This document shows positions 36,053 to 45,329 of a stretch of 64,000 bases of DNA, one piece after another. A program made the translations under genes and the position numbers. The stretch comes from Pseudomonas sp. FEN. GTDB lineage: Bacteria; Pseudomonadota; Gammaproteobacteria; Pseudomonadales; Pseudomonadaceae. Under the pieces are notes generated by a model, which was given only the letters and a program-made list of their open reading frames with translations, ran no database searches and was not told the DNA's origin. Where the stretch lies: positions 1,462,468-1,526,467 of the forward strand of contig NZ_CAJFDC010000036.1 in the NCBI RefSeq assembly GCF_904067045.1, written 5' to 3'. Position 1 is the stretch's first letter, and each line of letters begins with the position of its first letter.

Positions 36053-39000
36053 ATGTCTGACCCGCTCTGGGCTGCCCGCCTGGGCGACGCGTTGTCCCAT
36101 ACCTCGATGATGGCCGATATTCTCGGCGGCGTACTCGAGGTCGCGGCCAACGTGGCAATCACCGCACTGGCCACCGCCGCCGTGGTCGCCGCCACCGGCA
36201 TCACGGTCGCCACGGGCGGGCTCGGGGCCTGCGTACTGGGCGCGGTGATCGGCGTGGTCGTCGGCGTTGCGATGAGCAAGACCGGCGCCGACAAGGGCCT
36301 GAGCAAGATGTGCGAAGGCCTCGGCAACGCACTCTTTCCGCCCACGGTGCAGGCCAATATCCTCACCGGCTCCAGCAATACCCTGATCAACTCGATTCCC
36401 GCCGCCCGCGCCGCCGGCGCCGTGCCATCCCATGTCGAAGCCGCCGGCACGCCGGACAGCGAGCCGCCCCAGGAAGCCAGCTACCTGGATATCGCCAAGG
36501 GCTTCTTTGCCCAGATGTGGCGCCCCACGGTAGCCACGCCCGCCCCCGGCGCCGTGCCCAAACCGCTGGACCTGGTGAGCTGCACCAAGCATCCACCGAT
36601 GCCGCCGCAGTTTCTCGCCGAAGGTTCGAAAAAGGTCAGCATCAACGGCCAACCCGCCGTGCGCAGCGGCGATCGCAGCACCTGCGATGCCACCGTCGTT
36701 TCCTCCGGGCTGATCTCACCCAATGTCACCATCGGCGGCGGCTCGGTGGTGGTACGCGAGATCCGCAGCGGCAAGACTCCGGGCGTCGGCTTGGCCATCA
36801 GCGCGCTGATGATGCTCAAGGGCAGCAAGGGCAAGTTCCTCAGCAACCTGCCGTGCATGCTGATGGCCGGGGTCAACTCCTTTGTCACCAGCCAGGCCAT
36901 CGGCGCGCTGACCAATGCCATCGCCGGCTCGCCGAACCCGGTGCACGCCGCCACCGGCGCCAAGGTACTCGGCGGCCTGGATGAGCTGGATTTCGCCCTG
37001 CCGGGGCTGCTGCGCCTGGACTGGCAACGCTTCTACAACAGCCGTGACGAGCGCCGCAAAGGGATGTTCGGCGCGGGTTGGAGCGTGCCTTACGAAGTCA
37101 GCGTGCGGATCGAAGCGCACCCGGACGGCGGCGAACGGCTGATCTATATCGACGAACAGGCCCGAAGCATCGACATGGGTTCGATACCCTTGGGCGGCGC
37201 GGTGTTCAGTGCCGGTGAAGGCTTGAGTGTGCGTCGGCATGGCAATGGTCAATTATTGATCGAAAGCGACGACGGCCTCTATCGCCTCTTCGAAGCCCTT
37301 TCAGGCGAGCCCAACCACTTGCGTCTGACGCAACTGGGCGACCGTAACGACAACCGAATCTATCTCGACTACGACGCGTCAGGGCGTCTGGCACGACTAC
37401 GCGACACCTTCGACCTCGTCCAGGCCCAACTGAGCTACAGCGACCCATGGCCGAATCGGGTCAGCCGGATCGAGCGCCTGTACCCGGATCGTCCGAACGA
37501 ACTGCTGGTCAGCTACGCCTACGACCCGCGTGGCAATCTGGCCCAGGTAATGGACGCCACCGGCCATGTGCAACGGCGCTTCGCCTATGACGACGGCCAA
37601 CGGCTGGTGGAGCACCAATTGTCCGTCGGCCTGCGCTGCTTCTACCAGTGGGCACGGGTCGAGGGTCGCGAATGGCGGGTGGTGCGGCACTGGACCGACG
37701 AGGGCGATGAATATGCCTTCGACTATGACCTGGATGCCGGGACCACCCGCGTCACCGACAACCTCAAGCGCAGCAGTCTGCGTTGTTGGAATCCGCAACA
37801 GCAGATCACCGCGTATACCGACAACCTCGGTCAGACCTGGCAGTTCCAGTGGAACGACGAGCGCCAGTTGCTCGGCGCCATCGATCCCCAGGGCGGTCAA
37901 TACCAGTTCAGCTACGACGAGTCCGGCAACCTGTGCGGTACCCAGGACCCGCTGGGCCGCAGCGAATCGACCCTGTGGCTGGAACACTGGGCCTTGCCGC
38001 TGGTGGAAACCGACGCGGCGGGCAACAGCTGGCAGTTCCGCTACGATAGCCGCGGCAACTGCATCCAGGAAACCAACCCGCAGGGCCATGTCACTCGTTA
38101 TCGCGTCGATGCCCAGGGCCAGACCGTCGAGATCATCGACGCCAGCGGCAAAAGCAAAACCCTGCGCTGGAGCCCACTGGGCCAGTTACTCGAACACGTC
38201 GACTGCTCCGGCTCTCCGACACGCCTGAGCTATGACGAGCGTGGCCTGTTGCAAACGGTCACCGACGCCCTGGGTGAACGCACGCAGTACGACTACGACG
38301 TCCAGGGCCGCCTGCTGAACAGCCATTTGCCGGACGGCCGTACACACCAGTACCAGCGCAATGCCGACGGCCAGTTGATCGGTTACACCGACCCCGCCGG
38401 ACAGACCACCGCCTACCACTACGACCGGCGCGGCCAGGTGCGCCAGCGCATCGATACCAGCGGGCGGCAGGTGCGGTTCAGCTACGACGCCTATGGCCGC
38501 TTGCAGGCGCTGACCAATGAGAACGGCGAAAGCTATCGCTTCGCCTGGGATGCCGGCGACCGCCTGGTCGAGCAGCAGGACCTGGATGGCAGCGCCCGCC
38601 GTTACACCTACAACGCCAGGAACGACGTCACCCGCATCGACACCCTGCCCGCTCCTCATGGCAGTGGCTTGGCGCAGGTCCCGGTAACGCCGGTCGCACC
38701 GATTGTCCATCACCTCGAACGTGACGCCGCTGGACGCCTGACGGCGAAAATCACTGACGACGGTCGTACCGAGTACAGCTACGACGCGCTGGATCAACTG
38801 ACGGCGGTCGCTTTTACCGACAACGAAGGCAACGAGCAGAAACTGGGGTTCGCCTACGACGCCCTTGGCCAGTTGCTGGAGGAGCAGAGCGCGGCAGGCA
38901 GCCTGCAGCATCATTACGACGAACTGGGCAACCTGATCCAGACACAGTTGCCGGACGGCCGCTGGCTCAATCGGCTGTACTACGGCAGCGGCCATCTGCA

Positions 39001-40471
39001 CCAGATCAATCTGGACGGTCGGGTCATCAGCGATTTCGAGCGCGACCGCCTGCACCGTGAAGTCCTGCGTACCCAGGGTCAGGTCAGCACCCGCAGCGAG
39101 TACGACCGCGCCGGACGCCTGCGTTCGCGCCTACGGCGTCCGATCAGCCAACCCTCGGCGTTGCCCGCGCCAACGCAGCAACATTTCGACTACGACCCCG
39201 CCGATCACCTGGTCGGCCGCCTTGACCAACAGCCCGGCGGCACCCATCGGCAGTTGACGCACCACGACGCCAGCGGGCGCATCGTCGCCAGCCAGGACAG
39301 TGTCCAGGGCCAGAACGAGACCTTTGCCTACGACGCCGCCGCCAACCTGCTGGACGGCCCCACGGGCGGGCGGGTACTGCATAACAAGCTGCTGACCTAT
39401 CAGGACAAACGCTACCGCTACGACGCCTTCGGCCGGATGATCGAGAAGCGCAGCGGCAGCCATCGGGTCCAGCGCTTCGTCTACGATGCCGAACACCGTC
39501 TGATCGAGGTGCGTAACCAGGATGGCGCGCGGGAAACCGTGGTGCGCATGAGCTACGACCCACTGGGCCGGCGTATCGCCAAGAGCGAGCACGACAGCCA
39601 CGGTTACCCCCTGGGCGAGACCCGCTTCACCTGGGACGGTCTGTGCCTGCTGCAAGAACACCGACACAGCCTGAGCAGCCTCTACCTCTACGCAGACGAC
39701 GGCCACGAGCCGCTGGCCCGGGTCGACGGCAGCGGCGCATTGCAAAAAGTCCGCTATTACCACAACGACCAGAGCGGCTTGCCCGAGCAACTGACGGAAA
39801 ACGACGGCCATGTGGTCTGGCGGGCGCGCTACCGGATCTGGGGCAATACCGTCACTGAAACCCGCGAGCCGTATTACCTGGAAGAACAGAACCTGCGCTT
39901 CCAAGGGCAGTACCTGGACCGGGAAACCGGTCTGCACTACAACACCTTCAGGTTTTACGACCCGGACATCGGACGCTTTACCACGCCCGATCCGATCGGT
40001 CTGGCCGGCGGCATCAACCTGTATGCCTATGCGCCGAACCCATTGACCTGGGCCGATCCGCTGGGCCTGAGCAAATGCAGTGGCAGCGGCACCAAGAGGC
40101 CCCCAGGGCCGACGCTGCCGAAGGGCATCGCCGACACCTTCACCGGTGGCACCTACAAGAACCGCAAACTCGCCACCAACGAGACATACTACAAGTACCA
40201 TGGCACCAATAACCGGACCGGGAAGCCATTCTCCTGGCTCACCAACCAGAAATACACGTCGGAAGATCAACTGCGTGCCGACCTGGCAATCCGTCATGAC
40301 TGGGGTGTCAAGATCACCCGGGTGTCGGAGTTCAACGTGCCCAAGGGCACCTGGGTCAGCGAAGGGCCGGCGGCACCGCAAGGTGCCGGCTATCCCGGCG
40401 GCGGTTATCAGGCGGTGGTTACAAACCTGCCCCGCGCATGGATCATCAATACTTTAGGAGTCCCCTGGTAA
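36053..40471 (+). CDS. Rhs/PAAR type VI effector with C-terminal putative NAD-using toxin (Rhs2)
   Basis: 1472-residue paralogue of the rhs at 25.3 kb. It has the same prePAAR (AARLGDALSHTS), hydrophobic block, PAAR domain, YD-repeat shell and DPIG...DPLG cleavage region (~residues 1315-1338). Only the ~134-residue tip differs. The tip contains YYKYHGTNNRTGKPFSW, VPKGTWVSEGPAAPQ and GYPGGGYQAVV, an order resembling TNT-type NAD glycohydrolases and related ADP-ribosyltransferase-fold toxins; this is tentative. No vgrG or eag gene precedes it, so it may depend on those at 22.9-25.3 kb. A good Shine-Dalgarno is not obvious. Confidence 0.92.
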   Translation: MSDPLWAARLGDALSHTSMMADILGGVLEVAANVAITALATAAVVAATGITVATGGLGACVLGAVIGVVVGVAMSKTGADKGLSKMCEGLGNALFPPTVQANILTGSSNTLINSIPAARAAGAVPSHVEAAGTPDSEPPQEASYLDIAKGFFAQMWRPTVATPAPGAVPKPLDLVSCTKHPPMPPQFLAEGSKKVSINGQPAVRSGDRSTCDATVVSSGLISPNVTIGGGSVVVREIRSGKTPGVGLAISALMMLKGSKGKFLSNLPCMLMAGVNSFVTSQAIGALTNAIAGSPNPVHAATGAKVLGGLDELDFALPGLLRLDWQRFYNSRDERRKGMFGAGWSVPYEVSVRIEAHPDGGERLIYIDEQARSIDMGSIPLGGAVFSAGEGLSVRRHGNGQLLIESDDGLYRLFEALSGEPNHLRLTQLGDRNDNRIYLDYDASGRLARLRDTFDLVQAQLSYSDPWPNRVSRIERLYPDRPNELLVSYAYDPRGNLAQVMDATGHVQRRFAYDDGQRLVEHQLSVGLRCFYQWARVEGREWRVVRHWTDEGDEYAFDYDLDAGTTRVTDNLKRSSLRCWNPQQQITAYTDNLGQTWQFQWNDERQLLGAIDPQGGQYQFSYDESGNLCGTQDPLGRSESTLWLEHWALPLVETDAAGNSWQFRYDSRGNCIQETNPQGHVTRYRVDAQGQTVEIIDASGKSKTLRWSPLGQLLEHVDCSGSPTRLSYDERGLLQTVTDALGERTQYDYDVQGRLLNSHLPDGRTHQYQRNADGQLIGYTDPAGQTTAYHYDRRGQVRQRIDTSGRQVRFSYDAYGRLQALTNENGESYRFAWDAGDRLVEQQDLDGSARRYTYNARNDVTRIDTLPAPHGSGLAQVPVTPVAPIVHHLERDAAGRLTAKITDDGRTEYSYDALDQLTAVAFTDNEGNEQKLGFAYDALGQLLEEQSAAGSLQHHYDELGNLIQTQLPDGRWLNRLYYGSGHLHQINLDGRVISDFERDRLHREVLRTQGQVSTRSEYDRAGRLRSRLRRPISQPSALPAPTQQHFDYDPADHLVGRLDQQPGGTHRQLTHHDASGRIVASQDSVQGQNETFAYDAAANLLDGPTGGRVLHNKLLTYQDKRYRYDAFGRMIEKRSGSHRVQRFVYDAEHRLIEVRNQDGARETVVRMSYDPLGRRIAKSEHDSHGYPLGETRFTWDGLCLLQEHRHSLSSLYLYADDGHEPLARVDGSGALQKVRYYHNDQSGLPEQLTENDGHVVWRARYRIWGNTVTETREPYYLEEQNLRFQGQYLDRETGLHYNTFRFYDPDIGRFTTPDPIGLAGGINLYAYAPNPLTWADPLGLSKCSGSGTKRPPGPTLPKGIADTFTGGTYKNRKLATNETYYKYHGTNNRTGKPFSWLTNQKYTSEDQLRADLAIRHDWGVKITRVSEFNVPKGTWVSEGPAAPQGAGYPGGGYQAVVTNLPRAWIINTLGVPW

Positions 40472-40728
40472 TGCCGTTGAACGTTTTATCGACCGAATTG
40501 GACACGCTGATTGCGCAGTTGCAGAAAAGCCGCAACGAGTCAGCCCAGTTTTTCATCGACAAGGCCGCTGAACTTAGAGCTGCCAGCGACACTCGCGAAG
40601 CCCTGGAACGGCTCTCGACCTGCCGGGCCATGGCGCAATACGGTAACTTCTCCCATGCCGAGGAGAACCAGTTGGAAGCGGTGGTCGATGCGGCAGCCAA
40701 TTGCCTGGCAGGCTTGCCGAAACCTTGA
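40471..40728 (+). CDS. Small protein after Rhs2, probable immunity component
   Basis: 85 residues from the ATG at 40471, which shares one base with the rhs2 stop and has AGGAG at 40456-40460. All-helical, starting MPLNVLSTELDTLIAQLQKS, with LERLSTCRAMAQYGNFSHAE in the middle. Family not recognised. Position directly behind the toxin tip is the main ground for calling it immunity. Confidence 0.68.
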   Translation: MPLNVLSTELDTLIAQLQKSRNESAQFFIDKAAELRAASDTREALERLSTCRAMAQYGNFSHAEENQLEAVVDAAANCLAGLPKP

Positions 40729-41006
40729 ATCTCCAGCATGAAGTCAAAGAATGCAACAATACCCTCTGCGACCTGCTGAGACGCTCGGGCTATGAAGACG
40801 AAGCCGATGAGATACAGGCACTGGTAGACATCGTGCTGAACCCGGCTAGCAGCGACAGTCAGCGCAACGAAGCGATCAAGAACCTGGCGATGCGTTGTCA
40901 TCCCAAATGGCTGGGAGACTTTTTCATCGACGGCATGACCTACCCGCAATGGACTGATCTCATCACTCACTTCGCAAAGCTGCTCAATCGCCAGAAACGG
41001 TCGTGA
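40725..41006 (+). CDS. Second small protein after Rhs2, probable immunity component
   Basis: About 93 residues if it starts at the TTG at 40725, which overlaps the previous stop (TTGA); an in-frame TTG at 40701 is also possible. The end reads CHPKWLGDFFIDGMTYPQW followed by a basic helix. Helical, cytoplasmic, family not recognised. The tight overlap suggests the two small proteins act together or that only one is the true immunity protein. Confidence 0.65.
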   Translation: MNLQHEVKECNNTLCDLLRRSGYEDEADEIQALVDIVLNPASSDSQRNEAIKNLAMRCHPKWLGDFFIDGMTYPQWTDLITHFAKLLNRQKRS

Positions 41007-41082
41007 CGGGCGCGCGATCAGAGTTCCCGCTACCCGGCAGCGATGCCGAAGCCTTGATAGCTCCCGCTGAATCGCAGGCATG

Positions 41083-41121
41083 AAAAATGGGCACCCGATC
41101 CAATCGGCGTGCCCATTTTTT
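41083..41121. terminator. Bidirectional intrinsic terminator
   Basis: The arms aaaaatgggcac and gtgcccatttttt, with further cgat/atcg pairing, form a stable hairpin with T-tracts on both strands. It serves the rhs2 immunity genes from the left and hupN from the right. Confidence 0.9.
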
Positions 41122-41158
41122 ACAGCCCTCCCCTTGCTCCGGGAGTCATACCTGACGC

Positions 41159-41434
41159 TTACGGGTTGACGCTATCTTTGAGCGACTTGCCCGGCTTGAA
41201 GGCGACGGTATTGCTGGCCTTGATCTTCACCGGCTCGCCGGTTTGCGGGTTCTTGCCGGTGCGAGCACCGCGATGACGCTGCAGGAAGGTGCCGAAACCC
41301 ACCAGGGTGACGCTGTCTTTGCGGTGCAGCGCGCCGGTGATTTCTTCGAGGACGGCGTTAAGCACACGGCCGGCCTGTTCTTTCGTGAGGTCCGCTTTTT
41401 CAGCAATTGCAGCGGCCAGTTCTGGTTTACGCAT
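41159..41434 (-). CDS. hupN: HU-family DNA-binding protein
   Basis: 91 residues from the ATG at 41434. A histone-like HU protein that bends DNA and shapes the nucleoid. It shows MRKPELAAAIAEKADLTKEQ, GFGTFLQRHRGARTGKNPQT and the C-terminal NTVAFKPGKSLKD. Its position beside rubredoxin reductase, rubredoxin and ubiC matches hupN of P. putida as I recall it. A longer reading frame upstream of the ATG is not supported by the family length. Confidence 0.92.
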   Translation of the reverse strand: MRKPELAAAIAEKADLTKEQAGRVLNAVLEEITGALHRKDSVTLVGFGTFLQRHRGARTGKNPQTGEPVKIKASNTVAFKPGKSLKDSVNP

Positions 41435-41622
41435 AATGAAGCCTCTTTGACGGTTTTTTGTTGTTATGTCCGTGCTGCTCTTCCCGAACAGCGCCCAAAG
41501 CGCCGCAGGCTCTACTCTGCGGCAGACGGGAGTGAGGATGGCACGAGGCAAGGCCCCGCGCCAGTCTCGTTACGACCTTTGTAGGAGCAAAATCAGGGTG
41601 TTTGCGACAGAAGGACCGCCAT

Positions 41623-42771
41623 TTACGCCAGCAACGGCGGAAGCTGCTTGTTCAGGGCCAGTTTTTCCATCACCGCAGCGCCGGTCAAGGCATAGCCCAG
41701 CAGTCGGCCGCCGCTGTCACGGCACAAGGCCTTGATGTCGGCGCCCTGCCCTTCGACCGTCCACACCCCTTCGCTGCCACGGGGCGGCGGCGACACCACC
41801 AGCGGGCACACCGGGGTCTTCACGGTGATCGGCATGGCGCCATAGCTCACGGCGGTGGCATTGCCGGCCAGGGTCTGGGCCAACGCCCGGGCGCAACTCA
41901 TCAGCGGCATGACGTACAGCAGGTTCAAGCCATCGACCTCGGCGCAGTCGCCCAGGGCGTAAATATTGGCGTGGGAGGTCTTCAGGTGACGGTCGACCAC
42001 CACCCCACGATTGACCTGCAAGCCGGCGGCGGCCGCCAGGTCGATGCGCGGACGCAGGCCGATGGCCGAGACCACCACATCGCAAACCACCGTGGAGCCG
42101 TCCGACAGGTGCGCCTCCAGGTGCTCGCCGCTGCGTTGCAGGCGGGTCAGCACCGGGCCCAGGTGGAAACGCGCACCGAGGCTTTCCAGGCCCGCCTGCA
42201 CTGCGGCAGCCGCCGCCGGGTGCAGCAGCGTCGGCATGACCTGCTCACAAGGCGCGACCAGTTCCACCTGATAACCACCCAGGATCAGGTCATTGGCGAA
42301 TTCACAACCGATCAGCCCGGCGCCCAACAGCAGGACACGCTGCTTGCCCGCCGCCGCCGCGCGGAAGCGCGCGTAATCTTCCAGGTCGTTGATCGGAAAA
42401 ATCGCCTCGGGGGCATCGCCTTCCACCGGCACGCGCACGGTTTCCGCACCCCAGGCCAGGACCAGGTCACGGTAGCTCACCGCTTCCTCGCCGATCCACA
42501 GGCGCTTGTGGCCCGGGTCGATGCCGCTGATGCGGGTGTGGGTACGGATCTCGGCCTTGAGCTGCTCGGCCATGGCCCCGGGCTCGGCCATGCTCAGGCC
42601 GTCGGCATCCTTGTTCTTGCCAAAGCCGGTGGACAGCATCGGCTTGGAGTAGGAACGCCCGTCATCGGCGGTGATCAACAGCAACGGAGTGTCGCTGTCG
42701 AGCTTGCGAAACTCCCGGGCCAGGTTGTAACCGGCCAGCCCGGTACCGACGATTACGACAGGTGCGCTCAT
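41623..42771 (-). CDS. Rubredoxin-NAD+ reductase
   Basis: 382 residues from the ATG at 42771, preceded by GGAGAGAGGA. A FAD-dependent oxidoreductase passing electrons from NADH to rubredoxin. The N-terminal FAD dinucleotide fold is VIVGTGLAGYNLAREF, the central NAD-binding fold is VLLLGAGLIGCEFAND, and the FAD C-terminal motif is IYALGDCAEVDG. It lies next to the rubredoxin gene and is transcribed in the same direction. Confidence 0.94.
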   Translation of the reverse strand: MSAPVVIVGTGLAGYNLAREFRKLDSDTPLLLITADDGRSYSKPMLSTGFGKNKDADGLSMAEPGAMAEQLKAEIRTHTRISGIDPGHKRLWIGEEAVSYRDLVLAWGAETVRVPVEGDAPEAIFPINDLEDYARFRAAAAGKQRVLLLGAGLIGCEFANDLILGGYQVELVAPCEQVMPTLLHPAAAAAVQAGLESLGARFHLGPVLTRLQRSGEHLEAHLSDGSTVVCDVVVSAIGLRPRIDLAAAAGLQVNRGVVVDRHLKTSHANIYALGDCAEVDGLNLLYVMPLMSCARALAQTLAGNATAVSYGAMPITVKTPVCPLVVSPPPRGSEGVWTVEGQGADIKALCRDSGGRLLGYALTGAAVMEKLALNKQLPPLLA

Positions 42772-42813
42772 TCCTCTCTCCAAATCCATTGGTTTTGTTT
42801 AAAAGTTGATCAA

Positions 42814-42981
42814 TCAGCCGATTTCGATCATTTCGAAATCCATCTTGCCGACACCGCAGTCCGGGCACAGCCAGTCAGCGGGGACATCCTGCCACAAGGT
42901 GCCCGGCGCGATGCCGTCATCCGGCCAACCGTCTTTTTCGTCATAGATCAGCCCGCAGACCACACATTGCCACTTTTTCAT
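42814..42981 (-). CDS. rubA: Rubredoxin
   Basis: 55 residues. A small iron protein with a single Fe(Cys)4 centre: CVVCG (Cys6, Cys9) and CPDCG (Cys39, Cys42). Electron carrier for the adjacent reductase, for example in alkane hydroxylation or peroxide defence. The gene encodes exactly one rubredoxin domain; P. aeruginosa has two tandem rubredoxin genes at this place. Confidence 0.96.
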   Translation of the reverse strand: MKKWQCVVCGLIYDEKDGWPDDGIAPGTLWQDVPADWLCPDCGVGKMDFEMIEIG

Positions 42982-43184
42982 CTCGTTACTTCCTCGGTTC
43001 CCAGGCGTTTGACGGCGCGAACAGTCGATGGGTGCAGCGTTGCCGTCCGGCTCAGGGCGTTTTGTACTGATCGAAGCCCGCCGATGCAAGCACGATCGAC
43101 AGCGCTGATGAACCGAGCGCTCTAAACGGCCGGACCGCCTGTGATAAGCTCGGCGCCTCACTGGCTGCCAATCAACTGCCCATC

Positions 43185-43748
43185 GTGCCGTACAAAGCCC
43201 CCGTTCCAGCGCCCCCCGCCTGGCTCACGCAGAGCCGGCTGAGCGCCCCGCAAGACGCGCAAACCCTCGACTGGTTATTTGACGAAGGTTCTCTCACCCG
43301 TCGCCTGACAGCACTTTCCGATAATTCTTTCAGCGTCACACCGCTGTTCGAAGGCTGGCAAGCACTACGCGACGACGAGTGCGCCGCACTGGAGCTGCCC
43401 AGCGAAAGCCTGGGCTGGGTGCGCGAAGTGTATTTGCGCGGTCATGGCCAACCCTGGGTGTTTGCCCGCAGTGTCGCGGCGCAAAGTGCCTTGCGCGAAG
43501 GCGGTCTGAATATGGACGAATTGGGCAGCCGCTCGCTGGGCGAACTGCTGTTCTGCGACGAGGCGTTCGAGCGCCAGGCCATCGAGGTCAGCCATTACCC
43601 AGCGGTCTGGTTGCCGCCGGAACACCGCGCGGCCCCTCTATGGGGCCGCCGCTCACGCTTCAATCGCGGGCCGCTGAGCCTGCTGGTGGCGGAAATTTTC
43701 CTGCCGAGCCTGTGGCACGCGGCCAGTGCCCGTGGGGGGAACTGCTGA
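43185..43748 (+). CDS. ubiC: Chorismate lyase UbiC
   Basis: 187 residues from a GTG at 43185. Converts chorismate to 4-hydroxybenzoate and pyruvate, the first committed step of ubiquinone synthesis. The UbiC fold is recognised from GWVREVYLRGHGQPWVFARS, the GLNMDELGSRSLGELLF loop and the RRSRFN segment. The stop shares one base with the ubiA start, so ubiCA is an operon as in many gammaproteobacteria. Confidence 0.95.
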   Translation: MPYKAPVPAPPAWLTQSRLSAPQDAQTLDWLFDEGSLTRRLTALSDNSFSVTPLFEGWQALRDDECAALELPSESLGWVREVYLRGHGQPWVFARSVAAQSALREGGLNMDELGSRSLGELLFCDEAFERQAIEVSHYPAVWLPPEHRAAPLWGRRSRFNRGPLSLLVAEIFLPSLWHAASARGGNC

Positions 43749-44638
43749 TGTACCTGAACCTGCTCAAATCCCTGAATCGCCTGCACCCACGGGCCTGGGA
43801 CTTTCTCCAGCTGACCCGCATGGACAAACCCATCGGCATTTATCTGCTGTTGTGGCCAACCCTGAGCGCGCTATGGATCGCGGCCAAGGGCGTGCCGTCG
43901 CTGAGTAACCTGCTGATCTTCACCCTCGGTGTGATCCTGACCCGCGCCGGCGGCTGTGCGATCAATGACTTCGCCGACCGCAAGGTCGACGGCCATGTCA
44001 AACGCACCGAGCAACGGCCCCTGGCGGCGGGCCGAATCAGCGGCAAGGAAGCCCTGGCGGTGTTCGCACTGCTGATGGGGATCAGCTTCCTGCTGGTGCT
44101 GGGCACCAACGCGACCACGGTGTGGCTGTCCTTCGGCGCCCTGGCGGTGGCGGCCTGCTATCCGTTCATGAAGCGCTACACCTATTACCCGCAGGTGGTG
44201 CTGGGCGCGGCGTATTCCTGGGGCATCCTGATGGCCTTCACCGCCGAAACCGGCAGCCTGCCCGCCACGGCCTGGTTGCTGTATATCGCCAACCTGCTGT
44301 GGACAGTCGCGTTCGACACCTATTACGCCATGACCGACCGCGAGGACGACCTGAAGATCGGCGTGAAATCCACCGCCATTCTGTTCGGCGACGCCGATCG
44401 AGTGATTATCCTGACCTTGCAGGGCCTGATGCTCGGCTGCCTGCTGCTGGCCGGGGCGCGGTTCGAGCTGGGGGGCTGGTTCCATATCGGCCTGTTGGTG
44501 GCCGCGGCCTGCTTTGTCTGGGAATTCTGGGTCACTCGGAGCAAAGACCCGCGGCTCTGCTTCAAGATGTTCTTGCACAACCACTGGGCGGGGTTGGCGA
44601 TTTTCCTGGGGGTTGTGCTGGATTACGCGGTGCGTTGA
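43748..44638 (+). CDS. ubiA: 4-hydroxybenzoate octaprenyltransferase UbiA
   Basis: 296 residues from the ATG at 43748. An integral membrane prenyltransferase attaching the polyprenyl tail to 4-hydroxybenzoate. The two Asp-rich motifs of the family are NDFADRKVDGHV and DREDDLKIG, and about eight hydrophobic helices follow each other across the length. A longer in-frame reading frame exists upstream but covers ubiC and is not coding. Confidence 0.97.
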   Translation: MYLNLLKSLNRLHPRAWDFLQLTRMDKPIGIYLLLWPTLSALWIAAKGVPSLSNLLIFTLGVILTRAGGCAINDFADRKVDGHVKRTEQRPLAAGRISGKEALAVFALLMGISFLLVLGTNATTVWLSFGALAVAACYPFMKRYTYYPQVVLGAAYSWGILMAFTAETGSLPATAWLLYIANLLWTVAFDTYYAMTDREDDLKIGVKSTAILFGDADRVIILTLQGLMLGCLLLAGARFELGGWFHIGLLVAAACFVWEFWVTRSKDPRLCFKMFLHNHWAGLAIFLGVVLDYAVR

Positions 44639-44705
44639 TCAAGCGGACCTGACGGGACACACCGCCGCTTACCGGTCAGGCACGCGTTCCGGAAAGCACA
44701 GCGGG

Positions 44706-44786
44706 ACCTGTAGGCGCCTGGCTTGCCAGCGAAGCTTTTAGCGGTCTCAAGAGCCTCTTCGCGGGCAAGCCCTGCTCCTACAAGGG
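44706..44786. repeat. REP-like inverted pair after ubiA
   Basis: Left unit cctgtaggcgcctggcttgc and right unit gcaagccctgctcctacaag in inverted orientation, with the gaagc/gcttc-type inner complement degenerate. Confidence 0.75.
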
Positions 44787-44797
44787 ATTGCGGTGAA

Positions 44798-45175
44798 TCA
44801 GTGTTTTGGCATATGCCACATGCCCTTGAAGCCCTCACCCTTCATATCGCCCGGAGCCTTGTCTTGAGTGAAGGTGTACATCGGCTTGCCGCCATACGCC
44901 CACTGCATCATGCCGTCGTCGCGCTTGATCACCGTCCACTTGCCCTCGGCCTTGGCGCCCGCAGGAGCCATCATCGGCGGCCAATTCGTGGCGCAATCGC
45001 CATTGCACATGGATTTACCACCAGTATCCTTATCAAAGGTGTACAACGTCATACCCTTGCCATCGACCATCTTGCCGTCTTTCATCATGGCCGGCTCGGC
45101 CGCGAAAACCAGGGTCGGCAGCGTTAACGCCGCCGTTACCATCAGGGCTTTCAAAGAAAACGAAGAGTGAGTCAT
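44798..45175 (-). CDS. Secreted COG4315-type protein (YxFxxD repeats)
   Basis: 125 residues with a Sec signal peptide (~1-25, cleavage after LVFAAE-type end). The mature part has two copies of the aromatic repeat of COG4315/lipoprotein_15: GMTLYTFDKD and KPMYTFTQD, with the CNGDCATNWPP segment between them. Role unknown; probably periplasmic. It is located between ubiA and phoB. Confidence 0.85.
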   Translation of the reverse strand: MTHSSFSLKALMVTAALTLPTLVFAAEPAMMKDGKMVDGKGMTLYTFDKDTGGKSMCNGDCATNWPPMMAPAGAKAEGKWTVIKRDDGMMQWAYGGKPMYTFTQDKAPGDMKGEGFKGMWHMPKH

Positions 45176-45256
45176 CGGAACCTTCCTTATGCGGTTGTAG
45201 GATTCGAACTTCCAGCGTAGCCCATGAATGTGACCGTTGCGGCTTGCCGAAAAAAG

Positions 45257-45274
45257 CTGTCACATGTCTGCAAT
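45257..45274 (+). promoter_or_regulatory. Pho box upstream of phoB
   Basis: Two 7-bp half-sites CTGTCAC and CTGCAAT separated by 4 bp (ATGT), the standard PhoB-binding geometry, 56 nt before the phoB start. A -10-like ttatctaat follows about 10 nt downstream. It suggests autoregulation of phoBR under phosphate starvation. Confidence 0.8.
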
Positions 45275-45329
45275 AATTTCGTTATCTAATGCGGCGCAAG
45301 ACAGTTAAATGACAAGAGGGTGAAGGGAT

